64,000 bases of DNA from Pseudomonas oryzagri (GTDB lineage: Bacteria; Pseudomonadota; Gammaproteobacteria; Pseudomonadales; Pseudomonadaceae): positions 1-64,000 of the forward strand of contig NZ_JAJHPU010000041.1 in assembly GCF_020831405.1 (NCBI RefSeq), written 5' to 3'. Positions 43,979-52,929 of the stretch are shown here, piece after piece (position 1 is the first letter of the stretch; every line of letters starts with the position of its first letter). The notes beneath the pieces were generated by a model. It had not been told where the DNA came from. It did no database searches and was given only the letters and a program-made list of their open reading frames with translations. A program made the position numbers and the translations under genes.

Positions 43979-44923
43979 ATGGACGTTCTGCAGGCGATGC
44001 GCGTGTTCGCGCGGGTGATCGACAGTGGCAGCTTCACCGCCGCCGCCCAGGCCCTCGGCCTGTCCACCGCCCAGGTGTCGCGCCAGGTGTCCGACCTGGA
44101 GAGCAGCCTCAGCGCGCGCCTTTTGCAACGCACCACCCGGCGCCTGCGCCTGACCGAGGTCGGCGAGCGCTATCTGGAGCGTTGCCGGCAGATTCTCGGC
44201 GAGGTCGACGAAGCGGCCGCCGAGGCCAGCGGCGCCCTGGTCACCCCGCGCGGCCGCCTGCGCCTGCATTCCTTCACCGCCATGGGTACCCACGTGCTGG
44301 TGCCGCTGACGGCCAGCTACGCCGGCCTGTATCCCGAAGTCAGCCTGGATCTGTCGCTGGCCCAGCGCAATCCGGATCTGCTGGAGGAGGGCTACGACGT
44401 GGTGATCGTCCACTCCGTCGAGCTGCCCGACTCGGAAATGGTCGCCCAGCGCCTGGGCCAGATGCACAGCGTGTTCTGCGCCGCGCCCGCCTACCTGCAG
44501 CAGTACGGCATCCCGCGCGAGCCGGAGGAGCTGCGTCGGCACCGCTGCCTGCGCCTGCTCGATCCGGTCAGCACCGCCTATTCCGGCGACTGGGTATTCG
44601 AGCGCGACGGCGTACGCCAGGTCGTCGATCCCGGCCAGGGCTTCCAGGTCAACGTTTCCGAGGCCATGGTGCAGGCCGCGGTGGCCGGCATGGGCGTCTG
44701 CCTGCTGCCCAACTTCGTCGCCGCCAAGGCGCTGCGCGAGGGCAGCCTGGTGCGCGTGCTGCCGACCTGGCGGCTGCACCAGCGCAACATCTACGCGCTG
44801 TACTCCTCCCGCCGCTTCCTCGACGCCAAGATCCGCACCTGGATCGAGTTCATGCAGGGCGAGCTGCCGCGCATCCTCGAGCGCGACAGTGCGGATCTCG
44901 ACAATCCCGCCTACTGGGCCTGA
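43979..44923 (+). CDS. LysR-family transcriptional regulator
   Basis: A 314-residue LysR regulator of the CrgA/AaeR-like subgroup: HTH MDVLQAMRVFARVIDSGSFT, then LGLSTAQVSRQVSDLESSL and a LQRTTRRLRLTEVGERYLE segment; effector domain from about residue 90. GGGAGTAGGGG precedes the ATG. Targets unknown; upstream 43743-43978 shows nothing else, and the next gene on the same strand is 240 bp away. Confidence 0.88.
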   Translation: MDVLQAMRVFARVIDSGSFTAAAQALGLSTAQVSRQVSDLESSLSARLLQRTTRRLRLTEVGERYLERCRQILGEVDEAAAEASGALVTPRGRLRLHSFTAMGTHVLVPLTASYAGLYPEVSLDLSLAQRNPDLLEEGYDVVIVHSVELPDSEMVAQRLGQMHSVFCAAPAYLQQYGIPREPEELRRHRCLRLLDPVSTAYSGDWVFERDGVRQVVDPGQGFQVNVSEAMVQAAVAGMGVCLLPNFVAAKALREGSLVRVLPTWRLHQRNIYALYSSRRFLDAKIRTWIEFMQGELPRILERDSADLDNPAYWA

Positions 44924-45163
44924 GGGTTGTCGCAAAGCGCGCAGGGCCGAGGGCCGCTGCGCGGTCGCGGGCCTGCCCGTGCAACGGCGGCAGGCCGCGT
45001 GCGCAGCGGGCTGCGCGCTTCCTGCACGGTGAGCCGGCCGGGCGCGGAGCGCTTATTGCAGAGGAGCGGGAACGCCCACCCCCTTCCTTGCCCGGCCAGA
45101 GCGCACCATGAGCCCCAGTCCCGCCTCGTTCCTGCCCCTCCGCCTGCGGGAGGGCGCCCGCCG

Positions 45164-46516
45164 ATGAAAACCTTCCTCGACTGGTCCGCCTACCGGGACG
45201 CCGGCATGGGCGACGCCTACGCCGACATTCCCAGGCAGGGCGGCGACTTCGCCAAGGCGGTGGCGGTGTGCATCGACAGTCGCCAGTGCGAGGCGGCCGG
45301 CAAGCAGGTGATGTGTCCGAGCTTTCGGGTGAGCGACAACCCCAACCTGTCCACCGGCGGCCGTGTGCGCCTGCTCAAGGCCGCGCTGAACAGCGAGCTG
45401 GCCGAGCAGGCGCTGGCCGATCCCGCCCTGGCCGAAGCGATGGACCTGTGCGTGGCCTGCAAGGGCTGCAAGCGCGAGTGCGAAGCCAACGTCGACATGC
45501 CGCTGATCAAGGCGGAATACCTCGCCCAGCGCGCCGCGCGCGAGGGGGTGAGCTGGCGCAGCCAGCTGTTCGCCCACAGTCCGCGCTGGCTGCACGCCGC
45601 GCCCTGGCTGCGCGCGCTGGTGCGCCGGCGCAACGCCAGCCCACTGCTCGCGCGGCTGTCGGCCTGGCTGCTGGGCCTGGCCGCCGGGCGGCCGCTGCCG
45701 GAGCCGGCGTTGCGACCGTTCGCAGCGCCCGTGCCGGCCACGACGGAAGGAGGCGAGGGGCTGCCGGAGGTGGTGCTGCTGGTCGATACCTTCTCCCGCC
45801 ATTTCGAGCCGGCCGTCGCCGAGGCGGCGCTGGCCGTGCTGCGGGCCGGCGGTTATCGGGTGCGGGTCGCCGAGCCCGCCGCCGGCGATGGCGAGCCGGG
45901 GCGTCCGCTGTGCTGCGGGCGCACCTACCTGGCCCAGGGCATGGTCGCCGAGGCGCGCAGCGAGGCGCAGCGGCTGGTGCAGGCGCTGCTGCCGCAGGTG
46001 CAGGCCGGGTGCATGGTGGTCGGCCTGGAGGCTTCCTGCGTGCTCGGCCTGCGCGACGACGCCCAGGCGCTGGGCCTGGGTGAGGCGGTGGCGCAGGTGG
46101 CCAGGCACACCCTGCTGTTCGAGGAATTCCTCGCTCGCGAGGCCGGCGCGGGGCGTCTGAAACTGCCGCTGGCGGCGCTGGCCGGCAGGCAAACCCTGGT
46201 CCACGGCCACTGCCACCAGAAGGCGGTGGGCGCGATGAAGTCGATGCGCCGGGTGCTCAAGCTGATCCCCGACCACGACTTCAGCCTGATCGAGTCGGGC
46301 TGCTGCGGCATGGCCGGCACCTTCGGCATCGAGCGCGAGCACGCCCAACTGGCCGGCGCGATGGCCGAGCAGGCCCTGCTGCCGGCGCTGCGCGCCAATC
46401 CGGCGGCGCGGGTGGTGGCCAACGGCTTCTCCTGTCGCCAGCAGATGCGCGCCCACGGCGACGAGCGCCCGCGCCATCTCGCCGAACTGCTGCACGAGGC
46501 GCTGGCCAAGGGCTGA
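45164..46516 (+). CDS. iron-sulfur oxidoreductase with CCG domains (YdiJ C-terminal half/GlcF-like)
   Basis: A 450-residue protein. An N-terminal [4Fe-4S] region has CIDSRQCEAAGKQVMCPSF followed by CVACKGCKRECEANVDM, the arrangement of the C-terminal part of YdiJ-type FAD/Fe-S oxidases. Two cysteine-rich CCG-type regions follow (PLCCGRTYLAQGM; GHCHQKAVG; ESGCCGMAGTFG), as in GlcF and heterodisulfide reductase subunits. The FAD-binding half found in fused relatives is absent and no FAD subunit lies next to it. The start has GGGAGGG upstream. Likely transfers electrons from a 2-hydroxyacid to quinone, but the partner is not visible. Confidence 0.83.
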   Translation: MKTFLDWSAYRDAGMGDAYADIPRQGGDFAKAVAVCIDSRQCEAAGKQVMCPSFRVSDNPNLSTGGRVRLLKAALNSELAEQALADPALAEAMDLCVACKGCKRECEANVDMPLIKAEYLAQRAAREGVSWRSQLFAHSPRWLHAAPWLRALVRRRNASPLLARLSAWLLGLAAGRPLPEPALRPFAAPVPATTEGGEGLPEVVLLVDTFSRHFEPAVAEAALAVLRAGGYRVRVAEPAAGDGEPGRPLCCGRTYLAQGMVAEARSEAQRLVQALLPQVQAGCMVVGLEASCVLGLRDDAQALGLGEAVAQVARHTLLFEEFLAREAGAGRLKLPLAALAGRQTLVHGHCHQKAVGAMKSMRRVLKLIPDHDFSLIESGCCGMAGTFGIEREHAQLAGAMAEQALLPALRANPAARVVANGFSCRQQMRAHGDERPRHLAELLHEALAKG

Positions 46517-46621
46517 GGAGCCGGGACCAACGGTCGGTCGAGCAGGCGGAGCGGCAATTAAACTGACCATGGGGTCATCCATGCGCCGGCACGGGGGCGG
46601 CGATCCGCGAGGAGGTCTGCC

Positions 46622-47269
46622 ATGAGCGCCATCGATTGGTACGTGGAAGGGGTGGAATTCGGCAGCTGCAGCTGCATCCATGCCTGTCCCTGTCAGTTCG
46701 AGGGCCTGCCCAGTCGCGGCGATTGCCGCGGTTTCGAGGTGGTGCGCATCGATCAGGGCCATTTCGGCGCGGTCGATCTGGGCGGACTCAAGGCCGCGTT
46801 GCTGTACGCCTGGCCGGGAGCGATCTTCGAGGGTGGCGGCGAGATGCAGGTTATCGTCGATGTGGCCGCCGATACCGCCCAGCGCGAGGCGCTGGTGAAG
46901 ATCCTGCACGGCGAGGAAACTAGCGAGGGCGCCACCCACTGGTGGGTGTTCCACGCCATGTGCGACCGCGTGCACGAGCCGCTGTTCCTGCCCATCGACT
47001 GTACGGTGGACATCGACGCGCGGCGCGCCCAGGTCAGCATTCCCGGCGTGCTCGAGTCGGTCGGCCGGCCGATCGTCAGTCCGGCCACCGGCGACGAGCA
47101 CCGCGTGCGCATCGACATTCCCAACGGCATCGAATTCGAGCTGGCCGAGATCGGCAGCGCCACCACCACGGCGACCGGCGCCATCCGTCTCGACCTCGCC
47201 GATACCTACGGCCAGTTCAACCTGCTGCGCCACTCGCGCGACGGCGTGGTGCACGGCCGCCAGCCATGA
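46622..47269 (+). CDS. DUF1326 domain protein
   Basis: A 215-residue protein of the DUF1326 family. The N-terminal Cys motif CSCIHACPCQFEGLP suggests metal binding, and the THWWVFHAMCDRV block is typical. GAGGAGGT just upstream gives a strong start. Its stop overlaps the start of the DUF2182 membrane protein by 4 bp (ATGA). DUF1326 and DUF2182 genes commonly travel as a pair; a metal-related function has been suggested but is not established. Confidence 0.88.
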   Translation: MSAIDWYVEGVEFGSCSCIHACPCQFEGLPSRGDCRGFEVVRIDQGHFGAVDLGGLKAALLYAWPGAIFEGGGEMQVIVDVAADTAQREALVKILHGEETSEGATHWWVFHAMCDRVHEPLFLPIDCTVDIDARRAQVSIPGVLESVGRPIVSPATGDEHRVRIDIPNGIEFELAEIGSATTTATGAIRLDLADTYGQFNLLRHSRDGVVHGRQP

Positions 47270-48090
47270 GCCTGGAGGCGCTGCTGCGCCGCGACCGCCG
47301 GGTGTCGCTGGCGGCGCTGGGCGTGGTGCTGGCGCTGGCCTGGGGCTGGCTGCTCGCCGGCGCCGGGATGGACATGCCGGCAGACGCGGCGGCGATGCCG
47401 GGTATGGCCGCAATGGAGGCGATGGAGGGAATGGGCGACATGCCCGGCATGGCGGCGCCGGCGTGGAGCTGGCGCTACGCGCTGCTGATGTTCGCCATGT
47501 GGTGGGGCATGATGCTGGCGATGATGCTGCCCAGCGCCGCGCCGGTGATCCTGCTGGTCGCCGCGCTCAACCGCCGGGTACGCCCGCAGCGCCCGCCCTA
47601 TGGCGCGGCGGCCGGCTTCGCCGCCGGCTACCTGCTGGCCTGGGGCGCGTTCAGCGTGCTGGCCACCGCCGCGCAGTGGTGGCTGGGTACGCAGGGGCTG
47701 CTCGACGGACTGCTGCGCAGCGAACTGGCCGCGCTGTCCGGGGGCCTGCTGCTGGCGGCCGGCGCCTGGCAGCTGGCGCCGGCGAAGCGCGCCTGTCTGC
47801 GCCACTGCCGCTCGCCGCTCGATCTGCTGACCCGCCAGCGCCAGCGCCGGCGCGGCAGCGTGTGGCTGGGGATGGCCCACGGCGGTTATTGCCTGGGCTG
47901 CTGCTGGCTGTTGATGGCGCTGCTGTTCGTCGGCGGACTGATGAACCTGTACTGGATCGTCGGCCTCAGCCTCTACGCGATGGCCGAGAAGCTGCTGCCG
48001 GCCAGCCCCTGGCTGGAGCGGCTGGGCGGTGTCGTGCTGCTGTCGTGGGGCGGCGCGGTACTGGCGGGCTGGGCCTGGCCGGCGGCATGA
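47266..48090 (+). CDS. DUF2182 integral membrane protein, Met-rich
   Basis: A 274-residue inner-membrane protein with about six hydrophobic helices (for example LLMFAMWWGMMLAMMLPSA). The first periplasmic loop contains repeated Met motifs, DMPADAAAMPGMAAMEAMEG, followed by GMGDMPGM, which resemble copper/heavy-metal-binding Met clusters. A Cys-rich segment GGYCLGCCWLLM lies in a late helix. It is coupled to the DUF1326 gene. Together they look like a metal-handling or metal-protein assembly unit. Confidence 0.87.
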   Translation: MSLEALLRRDRRVSLAALGVVLALAWGWLLAGAGMDMPADAAAMPGMAAMEAMEGMGDMPGMAAPAWSWRYALLMFAMWWGMMLAMMLPSAAPVILLVAALNRRVRPQRPPYGAAAGFAAGYLLAWGAFSVLATAAQWWLGTQGLLDGLLRSELAALSGGLLLAAGAWQLAPAKRACLRHCRSPLDLLTRQRQRRRGSVWLGMAHGGYCLGCCWLLMALLFVGGLMNLYWIVGLSLYAMAEKLLPASPWLERLGGVVLLSWGGAVLAGWAWPAA

Positions 48091-48158
48091 TCCAGCGCAG
48101 GGCGTCCCGGCGCGGACGCCGGCAAGATGGCGACTTTTCCCCAGGCTGAGGCTTCCCC

Positions 48159-49202
48159 ATGGCGCAGACATCCTCGGTGGTGGCCGGCTGGCTGGCGGCG
48201 GTGACCCGTACCCTGGAGGCCCTGGGGCTGGACGCCGACCGGCTGCTGGCCGAGGCCGGCGCCGATCCGGCGGCCAAGTACGCCCAGGAGGCGCGCTTCT
48301 CCTCGGCGGTGACGCGGCGCTTCTGGCCGCTGGCAGTCGCCCGTACCGGGCACGCCGACATCGGCCTGCACGCCGCGCGCTTCGTCTGCCCTACCACCTT
48401 CCACGCCCTGGGCTTCTCGCTGTGGGCCAGCAGCAGCCTGTTCGAGGCGCTGGAGCGCATGGTGCGCTTCGCGCCGCTGCTCAACGACGGCGCCGACCTG
48501 AGCCTCGCGGCCGAGGGCGACGCCTTCCGCTTCCGCATGCAGGTGCAGGAGATCGACGGCCAGGCGCAGATCGCCCCGGAGGGGGTGGACTACTTCCTCG
48601 GCGCGGTGAGCAAGCTGCTGCGCGACATGCGCGGGCCGAGCTTCGCGCCGCGCGCGGTCAATCTGATGCGCGCAGCACCGGCCGATCCTGCGCCCTGGCT
48701 GGAGCACTTCGCCGCGCCGGTGCAGTTCAATGCTGCTGACAACAGCCTGCTGCTCGACGGCGCCGAGCTGCACCGCCCGTTGCCCACCGGCAATCCCGAG
48801 CTGGCGCGGCAGAACGACCGTCTGGTGGCCGAGTACCTGGCCCGCCACCAGTTGCTCAATCCGGCGCTGCAGGTACGCGCGCGCCTGCTCGAGCTGCTGC
48901 CCGGCGGCACACCGAGCCTGGAGACGGTGGCCGCCGCGCTGGGCAGCAACCCGCGTACCCTGCAGTACCGCCTGGCGCGGCAGGACACCTCGTTCAGCGA
49001 GATCCTCGACGAAGTGCGCGCGACCCTGGCGCGCCGCTACGTGCAGCAGTCGCAGCAGCCGTTCAGCGCGCTGGCCTACGCGCTGGGCTTCTCCGAGCCC
49101 AGCCACTTCAACCGCGCCTTCAAGCGCTGGACCGGCGAGACGCCGAGCCGCTACCGGGCGCGGTTGTGCCCTACGGCGGGCGAGGGTGGCGGTTCGTTGT
49201 AG
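48159..49202 (+). CDS. AraC-family regulator (OruR-like)
   Basis: A 347-residue regulator with an N-terminal Arabinose_bd (PF12625-type) domain (HADIGLHAARFVCPTTFHALGFS) and a C-terminal AraC HTH (SLETVAAALGSNPRTLQYRLAR; FSALAYALGFSEPSHFNRAFKRW). It follows the DUF2182 gene by 68 bp and precedes hpaD by 314 bp on the same strand. It could govern either; no operator repeats were recognised. Confidence 0.86.
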   Translation: MAQTSSVVAGWLAAVTRTLEALGLDADRLLAEAGADPAAKYAQEARFSSAVTRRFWPLAVARTGHADIGLHAARFVCPTTFHALGFSLWASSSLFEALERMVRFAPLLNDGADLSLAAEGDAFRFRMQVQEIDGQAQIAPEGVDYFLGAVSKLLRDMRGPSFAPRAVNLMRAAPADPAPWLEHFAAPVQFNAADNSLLLDGAELHRPLPTGNPELARQNDRLVAEYLARHQLLNPALQVRARLLELLPGGTPSLETVAAALGSNPRTLQYRLARQDTSFSEILDEVRATLARRYVQQSQQPFSALAYALGFSEPSHFNRAFKRWTGETPSRYRARLCPTAGEGGGSL

Positions 49203-49363
49203 GGGCGAATTCATTCGCCGTTACGGGGCTTTCTGGCGAATGAATTCGCCCCTGCAGGTCGGTAGCGGAAGCGCCGCAGGGTTGAAGACTCGCGCAGCGA
49301 TCTTCTAACGCTCTTCGCCGTTCGTGCCTGTCTGGTGGGTAATCGCTGCGCGAGTTACCCACC
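49201..49363. repeat. two inverted repeats between the AraC gene and hpaD
   Basis: A perfect 19-bp inverted repeat (49201-49219/49235-49253, sequence AGGGGCGAATTCATTCGCC) begins inside the stop codon of the AraC gene and may terminate it. A second repeat, GGTGGGTAA/TTACCCACC (49334-49342/49355-49363), belongs to the same style as the repeats at 179-262 and 50433-50590. The rest of 49203-49516 shows no gene. Confidence 0.75.
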
Positions 49364-49516
49364 CTACTAATAGCCTTCAGGTGCATCCTGTTGCGCGCAA
49401 AGGCTAGTCTTTTGCCCCTGGCGGCAATGTTCTCCCCATGATGCGTACGGATACTGGGCTCACCAACCGCCGGCGAGGCCGGCACAGCCCCGAGCGCACA
49501 ACAAGAGGAAACCGCC

Positions 49517-50368
49517 ATGGGTGAGATCGTTCTGGCCGCCAAGGTCACCCACGTCCCGTCGATGTTCATCTCCGAGCAGCCCGGCCCGCACCACGGTTGC
49601 CGCGCCGCGGCGATCGCCGGCCACCGCCGGCTCGGCGAGCTGGTCCGCGAGCTGGCGGTCGACACCATCGTGGTCGCCGACACCCACTGGCTGGTCAACG
49701 CCGGCTACCATATCAACGCCAACACCGACTGCTCGGGCCTGTACACCAGCACCGAATTCCCGCACTTCATCCGCGATCTGCCCTACGACTACGTCGGCGA
49801 CGCCGAGCTGGGCAACGCCATCGCCGCCGCCGCCAGCGGCAACGACGTGTTCACCCGCTGCCATACCGACGTGCCCTCCCTGGGCCTGCAGTACGGCACC
49901 CTGGTGCCGCTGCGCTACATGGGCATCGACAAGCGCGTGAAGATCGTCTCGATCGCCGCCTGGCTGTACGACGCCCACCTGGAGGACTCGAAGACCATGG
50001 GCGAGTCGATCCGCCAGGCGGTGGAGGCTTCCGACCGCCGCGTGGCCTTCCTTGCCAGCGGTTCGCTGTCGCACCGCATCGCGCCCAACCGCGAGGTCAG
50101 CGACCACCTGCAGAAGATCAGCCGGCCGTTCAACAAGCAGGTCGACCTCAAGGTGATGGACATGTGGCAGCGCGGCGACCACGCCGACTTCCTCGACATG
50201 CTGCCGCAGTACGCCCGCGACTGCGACGGCGAGGGCGGCATGCACGACACCGCGATGCTCTACGGCCTGCTCGGCTGGAAGAATTACCAGGGGAAGGCCG
50301 AGGTGCTCACCCCGTACTTCGAGAGCTCGGGCACCGGGCAGTGCAACGTGCTGTTCCCGCTGGCTTAA
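49517..50368 (+). CDS. hpaD: 3,4-dihydroxyphenylacetate 2,3-dioxygenase
   Basis: Class III (LigB-type) extradiol ring cleavage of homoprotocatechuate to 5-carboxymethyl-2-hydroxymuconic semialdehyde. The 283-residue product equals HpaD of E. coli in length and matches it through AAKVTHVPSMFISEQPGPHH, VADTHWLVNAGYHIN, LQYGTLVPLRYM, LASGSLSHRI and the end SSGTGQCNVLFPL. Metal-binding His residues lie in the first two of these segments. GAGGAAACC precedes the ATG. The other hpa genes (hpaE, F, G, H, I) are not in the window. This would be the step after HpaB/HpaC in the island. Confidence 0.93.
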   Translation: MGEIVLAAKVTHVPSMFISEQPGPHHGCRAAAIAGHRRLGELVRELAVDTIVVADTHWLVNAGYHINANTDCSGLYTSTEFPHFIRDLPYDYVGDAELGNAIAAAASGNDVFTRCHTDVPSLGLQYGTLVPLRYMGIDKRVKIVSIAAWLYDAHLEDSKTMGESIRQAVEASDRRVAFLASGSLSHRIAPNREVSDHLQKISRPFNKQVDLKVMDMWQRGDHADFLDMLPQYARDCDGEGGMHDTAMLYGLLGWKNYQGKAEVLTPYFESSGTGQCNVLFPLA

Positions 50369-50432
50369 GGCGGAAGGGGAGCGCCGAACGTCGGGCGAGT
50401 CAGGGCGCAGACGGTAACCCGCCGCGGAAGGG

Positions 50433-50590
50433 CGATGGGATGCCTGGCGGCATCCTTGGTGGGTTACGCCGCTGGGGCGGCTAACCCACCCTACGTGGGC
50501 TGTCGGTCGGCGCGAGGCTGCGACGGGATGCCTGGCGGCATCCTTGGCGGGTTACGCCGCTGGGCGGCTAACCCGCCCTACGCGGGCTGG
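50433..50590. repeat. tandem 70-bp hairpin repeat with compensatory changes
   Basis: Copy 1 (50433-50502) and copy 2 (50521-50589) are near identical. Each holds a GGATGCC/GGCATCC hairpin with a TGGC loop and a longer hairpin. In the longer hairpin copy 1 has GGTGGGTTA/TAACCCACC (50458-50466/50482-50490), while copy 2 has GGCGGGTTA/TAACCCGCC; the T-to-C change in one arm is matched by A-to-G in the other. A partial remnant lies near 50413. Confidence 0.85.
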
Positions 50591-50612
50591 CCTGAGGCCG
50601 GCCGCACAAACG

Positions 50613-50634
50613 AAGGGCGCCGAATGGCGCCCTT
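50613..50634 (-). terminator. terminator of the YkgJ gene
   Basis: AAGGGCGCC (50613-50621), GAAT loop, GGCGCCCTT (50626-50634), 7 bp after the YkgJ stop; on the minus strand it is followed by CGTTTGTG. Confidence 0.75.
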
Positions 50635-50641
50635 GGTCGTT

Positions 50642-51052
50642 TCAGCGTTTCTGCAGCTTGGGCCGCCAGGCGCAGTAGCCCGGCTTGGGGCCGATGCGCG
50701 GGTGGTTGCGGCAGGTGTCCGGGCGCTTGGCGTACACCGTGCACAGGCGGGTCTTCTGGTCCAGGTACAGGCAGTCGCCGCTGGAGTGCTGCTCCAGGGT
50801 GAAGATTCCCGACTTCTGGTTGAAGCGACCGACGATGCCGTCCTTCATCAGCCGCTTGGCGATCTGCTTGGCCGGCTCCCCGGCCTCGAACTGGTCGATC
50901 ACGCCGAGGCGGATCAGATCCGGGAGGCGCACTTCCACCGGCAGGCTGCAACAGGTGGCGTTGCAGTCCAGGCACATCGGATTGCCGGTGAACCTGAGCC
51001 AGGTTTCCAGGCGGTCGGGGTCGGCGCCGTAGCCATGTATAAGCTTGGTCAT
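50642..51052 (-). CDS. YkgJ-family cysteine cluster protein
   Basis: A 136-residue protein of the YkgJ zinc/iron-chelating family (PF03692). Cysteines occur as CLDCNATCC near residue 27 and as CLYL, CTVY, CRNHP and the final CAWRP. The start at ATG 51052 (MTKLIHGYG) is chosen from family length; the longer frame enters the fbp promoter region. It is divergent from fbp. Function unknown. Confidence 0.87.
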   Translation of the reverse strand: MTKLIHGYGADPDRLETWLRFTGNPMCLDCNATCCSLPVEVRLPDLIRLGVIDQFEAGEPAKQIAKRLMKDGIVGRFNQKSGIFTLEQHSSGDCLYLDQKTRLCTVYAKRPDTCRNHPRIGPKPGYCAWRPKLQKR

Positions 51053-51245
51053 TCGATCTAGGCTGGCATGAGGGAGCGGGGGCGCGATGATAAGGCCCCA
51101 CCGGGCGGCGTGCAGCCGTTTTTGTCGGATTTCCTCCCGGCAGGTCGCCGGCGTGTCGCCGGAATGACGCATGGCAGGAGGCGGCGGCGGTCGAGACGGG
51201 TTAAAATGCCGCCATTTTTCACCTGCCCCAGTCCTGGAGCCCTTC

Positions 51246-52253
51246 ATGTCCCGCGTTACTCTCAGTCGCTACCTGATCGAAGAGACCCGCAGCAACCACA
51301 CCCCGGCCGACCTGCGCTTCCTCATCGAAGTGGTGGCGCGCGCCTGCAAGGAAATCAGCCACGCGGTGTCCAAGGGCGCGCTGGGCGGCGTGCTGGGCAG
51401 CGCCGGCAGCGAGAACGTGCAGGGCGAGGTGCAGAAGAAGCTCGACGTGCTGTCCAACGAGATCCTTCTCGAAGCCAACGAGTGGGGCGGCCACCTGGCC
51501 GGAATGGCCTCCGAGGAAATGGACAACGCCTACCAGATCCCCGGCCAGTACCCGAAGGGTGCCTACCTGCTGGTGTTCGACCCGCTGGACGGTTCCTCCA
51601 ACATCGACGTCAACGTCTCGGTCGGCACCATCTTCTCCGTGCTGCGCTGCCCGGAAGGCTGCGACAGCGGCTGCGACCTGGGCGAGGAAGCCTTCCTGCA
51701 GCCGGGCACCAAGCAGGTCGCCGCCGGCTACGCCATCTACGGCCCGCAGACCATGCTGATGCTAACCCTCGGCAACGGCGTCAAGGGCTTCACCCTCGAC
51801 CGCGAGCTGGGCAGCTTCGTGCTGACCCACGACGACATCCGCGTGCCGGAGAGCACCGCCGAGTTCGCCATCAACATGTCCAACCAGCGCCACTGGGAAG
51901 AGCCGGTCAAGCGCTACGTCGGCGAGCTGCTGGCCGGCAAGGAAGGCCCGCTGGGCAAGAACTACAACATGCGCTGGATCGCCTCGATGGTCGCCGACGT
52001 GCACCGCATCCTGACCCGCGGCGGCATCTTCATGTACCCGTGGGACGCCCGCGAGCCGGAGAAGGCCGGCAAGCTGCGCCTGATGTACGAGGCCAACCCG
52101 ATGTCCTTCATCATCGAGCAGGCCGGCGGCGCCGCCAGCAACGGCAAGCAGCGCATCCTCGACGTGCAGCCCACCTCGCTGCACCAGCGCGTGCCGGTGT
52201 TCCTCGGCTCGAAGGAAGAGGTCGAGCGCATCGCCGGCTACCACCAGGCCTGA
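51246..52253 (+). CDS. fbp: fructose-1,6-bisphosphatase class I
   Basis: Gluconeogenic phosphatase that converts fructose 1,6-bisphosphate to fructose 6-phosphate. The 335-residue product has the class I pattern [21 protein letters not shown] with the metal-binding Asp residues, the [17 protein letters not shown] block and [20 protein letters not shown] precedes the ATG. TAAAAT at 51202-51207 is a possible -10. It is followed after 2 bp by the DUF924 gene. Confidence 0.96.
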   Translation: MSRVTLSRYLIEETRSNHTPADLRFLIEVVARACKEISHAVSKGALGGVLGSAGSENVQGEVQKKLDVLSNEILLEANEWGGHLAGMASEEMDNAYQIPGQYPKGAYLLVFDPLDGSSNIDVNVSVGTIFSVLRCPEGCDSGCDLGEEAFLQPGTKQVAAGYAIYGPQTMLMLTLGNGVKGFTLDRELGSFVLTHDDIRVPESTAEFAINMSNQRHWEEPVKRYVGELLAGKEGPLGKNYNMRWIASMVADVHRILTRGGIFMYPWDAREPEKAGKLRLMYEANPMSFIIEQAGGAASNGKQRILDVQPTSLHQRVPVFLGSKEEVERIAGYHQA

Positions 52254-52255
52254 TC

Positions 52256-52858
52256 GTGGCCGCCCCCTGGCAGCCTCTGCTCGACTGGTGGTTCGGCCCG
52301 TCGAACGAGGCTGCCGAGGTGGCGGCGCAGAAACATGGCCTGTGGTTCGCCAAGCGGGCCCAGCAAGACGCCGAAGCGCGCGAGCGCTTCGGCGTTTTCG
52401 TTTGCGCGGCGCTGGACGGCGGCCTGGACGACTGGTGCCGTGAGGACGAGGGCTGGCTGGCGCTGCTCCTGCTGCTCGACCAGCTGCCGCGGATGATCCA
52501 CCGCGACACGCCGCGCGCGTTCGCCGGCGACACCCGCGCCTGCGAACTGGCGCTGGACGGCCTGGCCCTGGGGCGCGAGGCGCGGTTGCCGGCGATCCGC
52601 CAGGTGTTCGTCTACATGGTCCTCGAACACGCCGAGGAACTCGCCGTGCAGGACGAGGTGGTGCGCCGCTTCGGCGTTCTGCACGCGCAGGCGGCGCCCG
52701 CCGAGCAGGCGCTGTTCGCCCGCTTTCTGGCCTACGCCGAGCGCCACCGCGCGGTGATCGCCCGCTTCGGCCGCTTCCCGCATCGCAACGCCGTGCTCGG
52801 CCGCGCCTCGACGGCCGCCGAGCTGGCCTTTCTCGCGGAACCCGGCGCGCGCTTCTGA
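52256..52858 (+). CDS. DUF924 family protein
   Basis: A 200-residue helical protein of DUF924 (PF06041), with LLDWWFGPSNEA at the start, LLLLLDQLPRMIHRDTPRAFA in the centre and RFGRFPHRNAVLGR at the end, all family signatures. The start is GTG at 52256, two bases after the fbp stop, so translation is probably coupled. Function unknown; the fold resembles TPR-like helical bundles. Confidence 0.88.
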   Translation: MAAPWQPLLDWWFGPSNEAAEVAAQKHGLWFAKRAQQDAEARERFGVFVCAALDGGLDDWCREDEGWLALLLLLDQLPRMIHRDTPRAFAGDTRACELALDGLALGREARLPAIRQVFVYMVLEHAEELAVQDEVVRRFGVLHAQAAPAEQALFARFLAYAERHRAVIARFGRFPHRNAVLGRASTAAELAFLAEPGARF

Positions 52859-52929
52859 CGTCCAATCGACAGTGCGCCGGCCACCTGTCGTGGCAAGCTG
52901 CGCTGTCAATCGTCCCCAGGAGTTCGTTC

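Noticed and set aside
50433-50590. CRISPR-like tandem repeat
   Set aside because: Only two units, directly adjacent with internal hairpins and no spacers; no cas genes.
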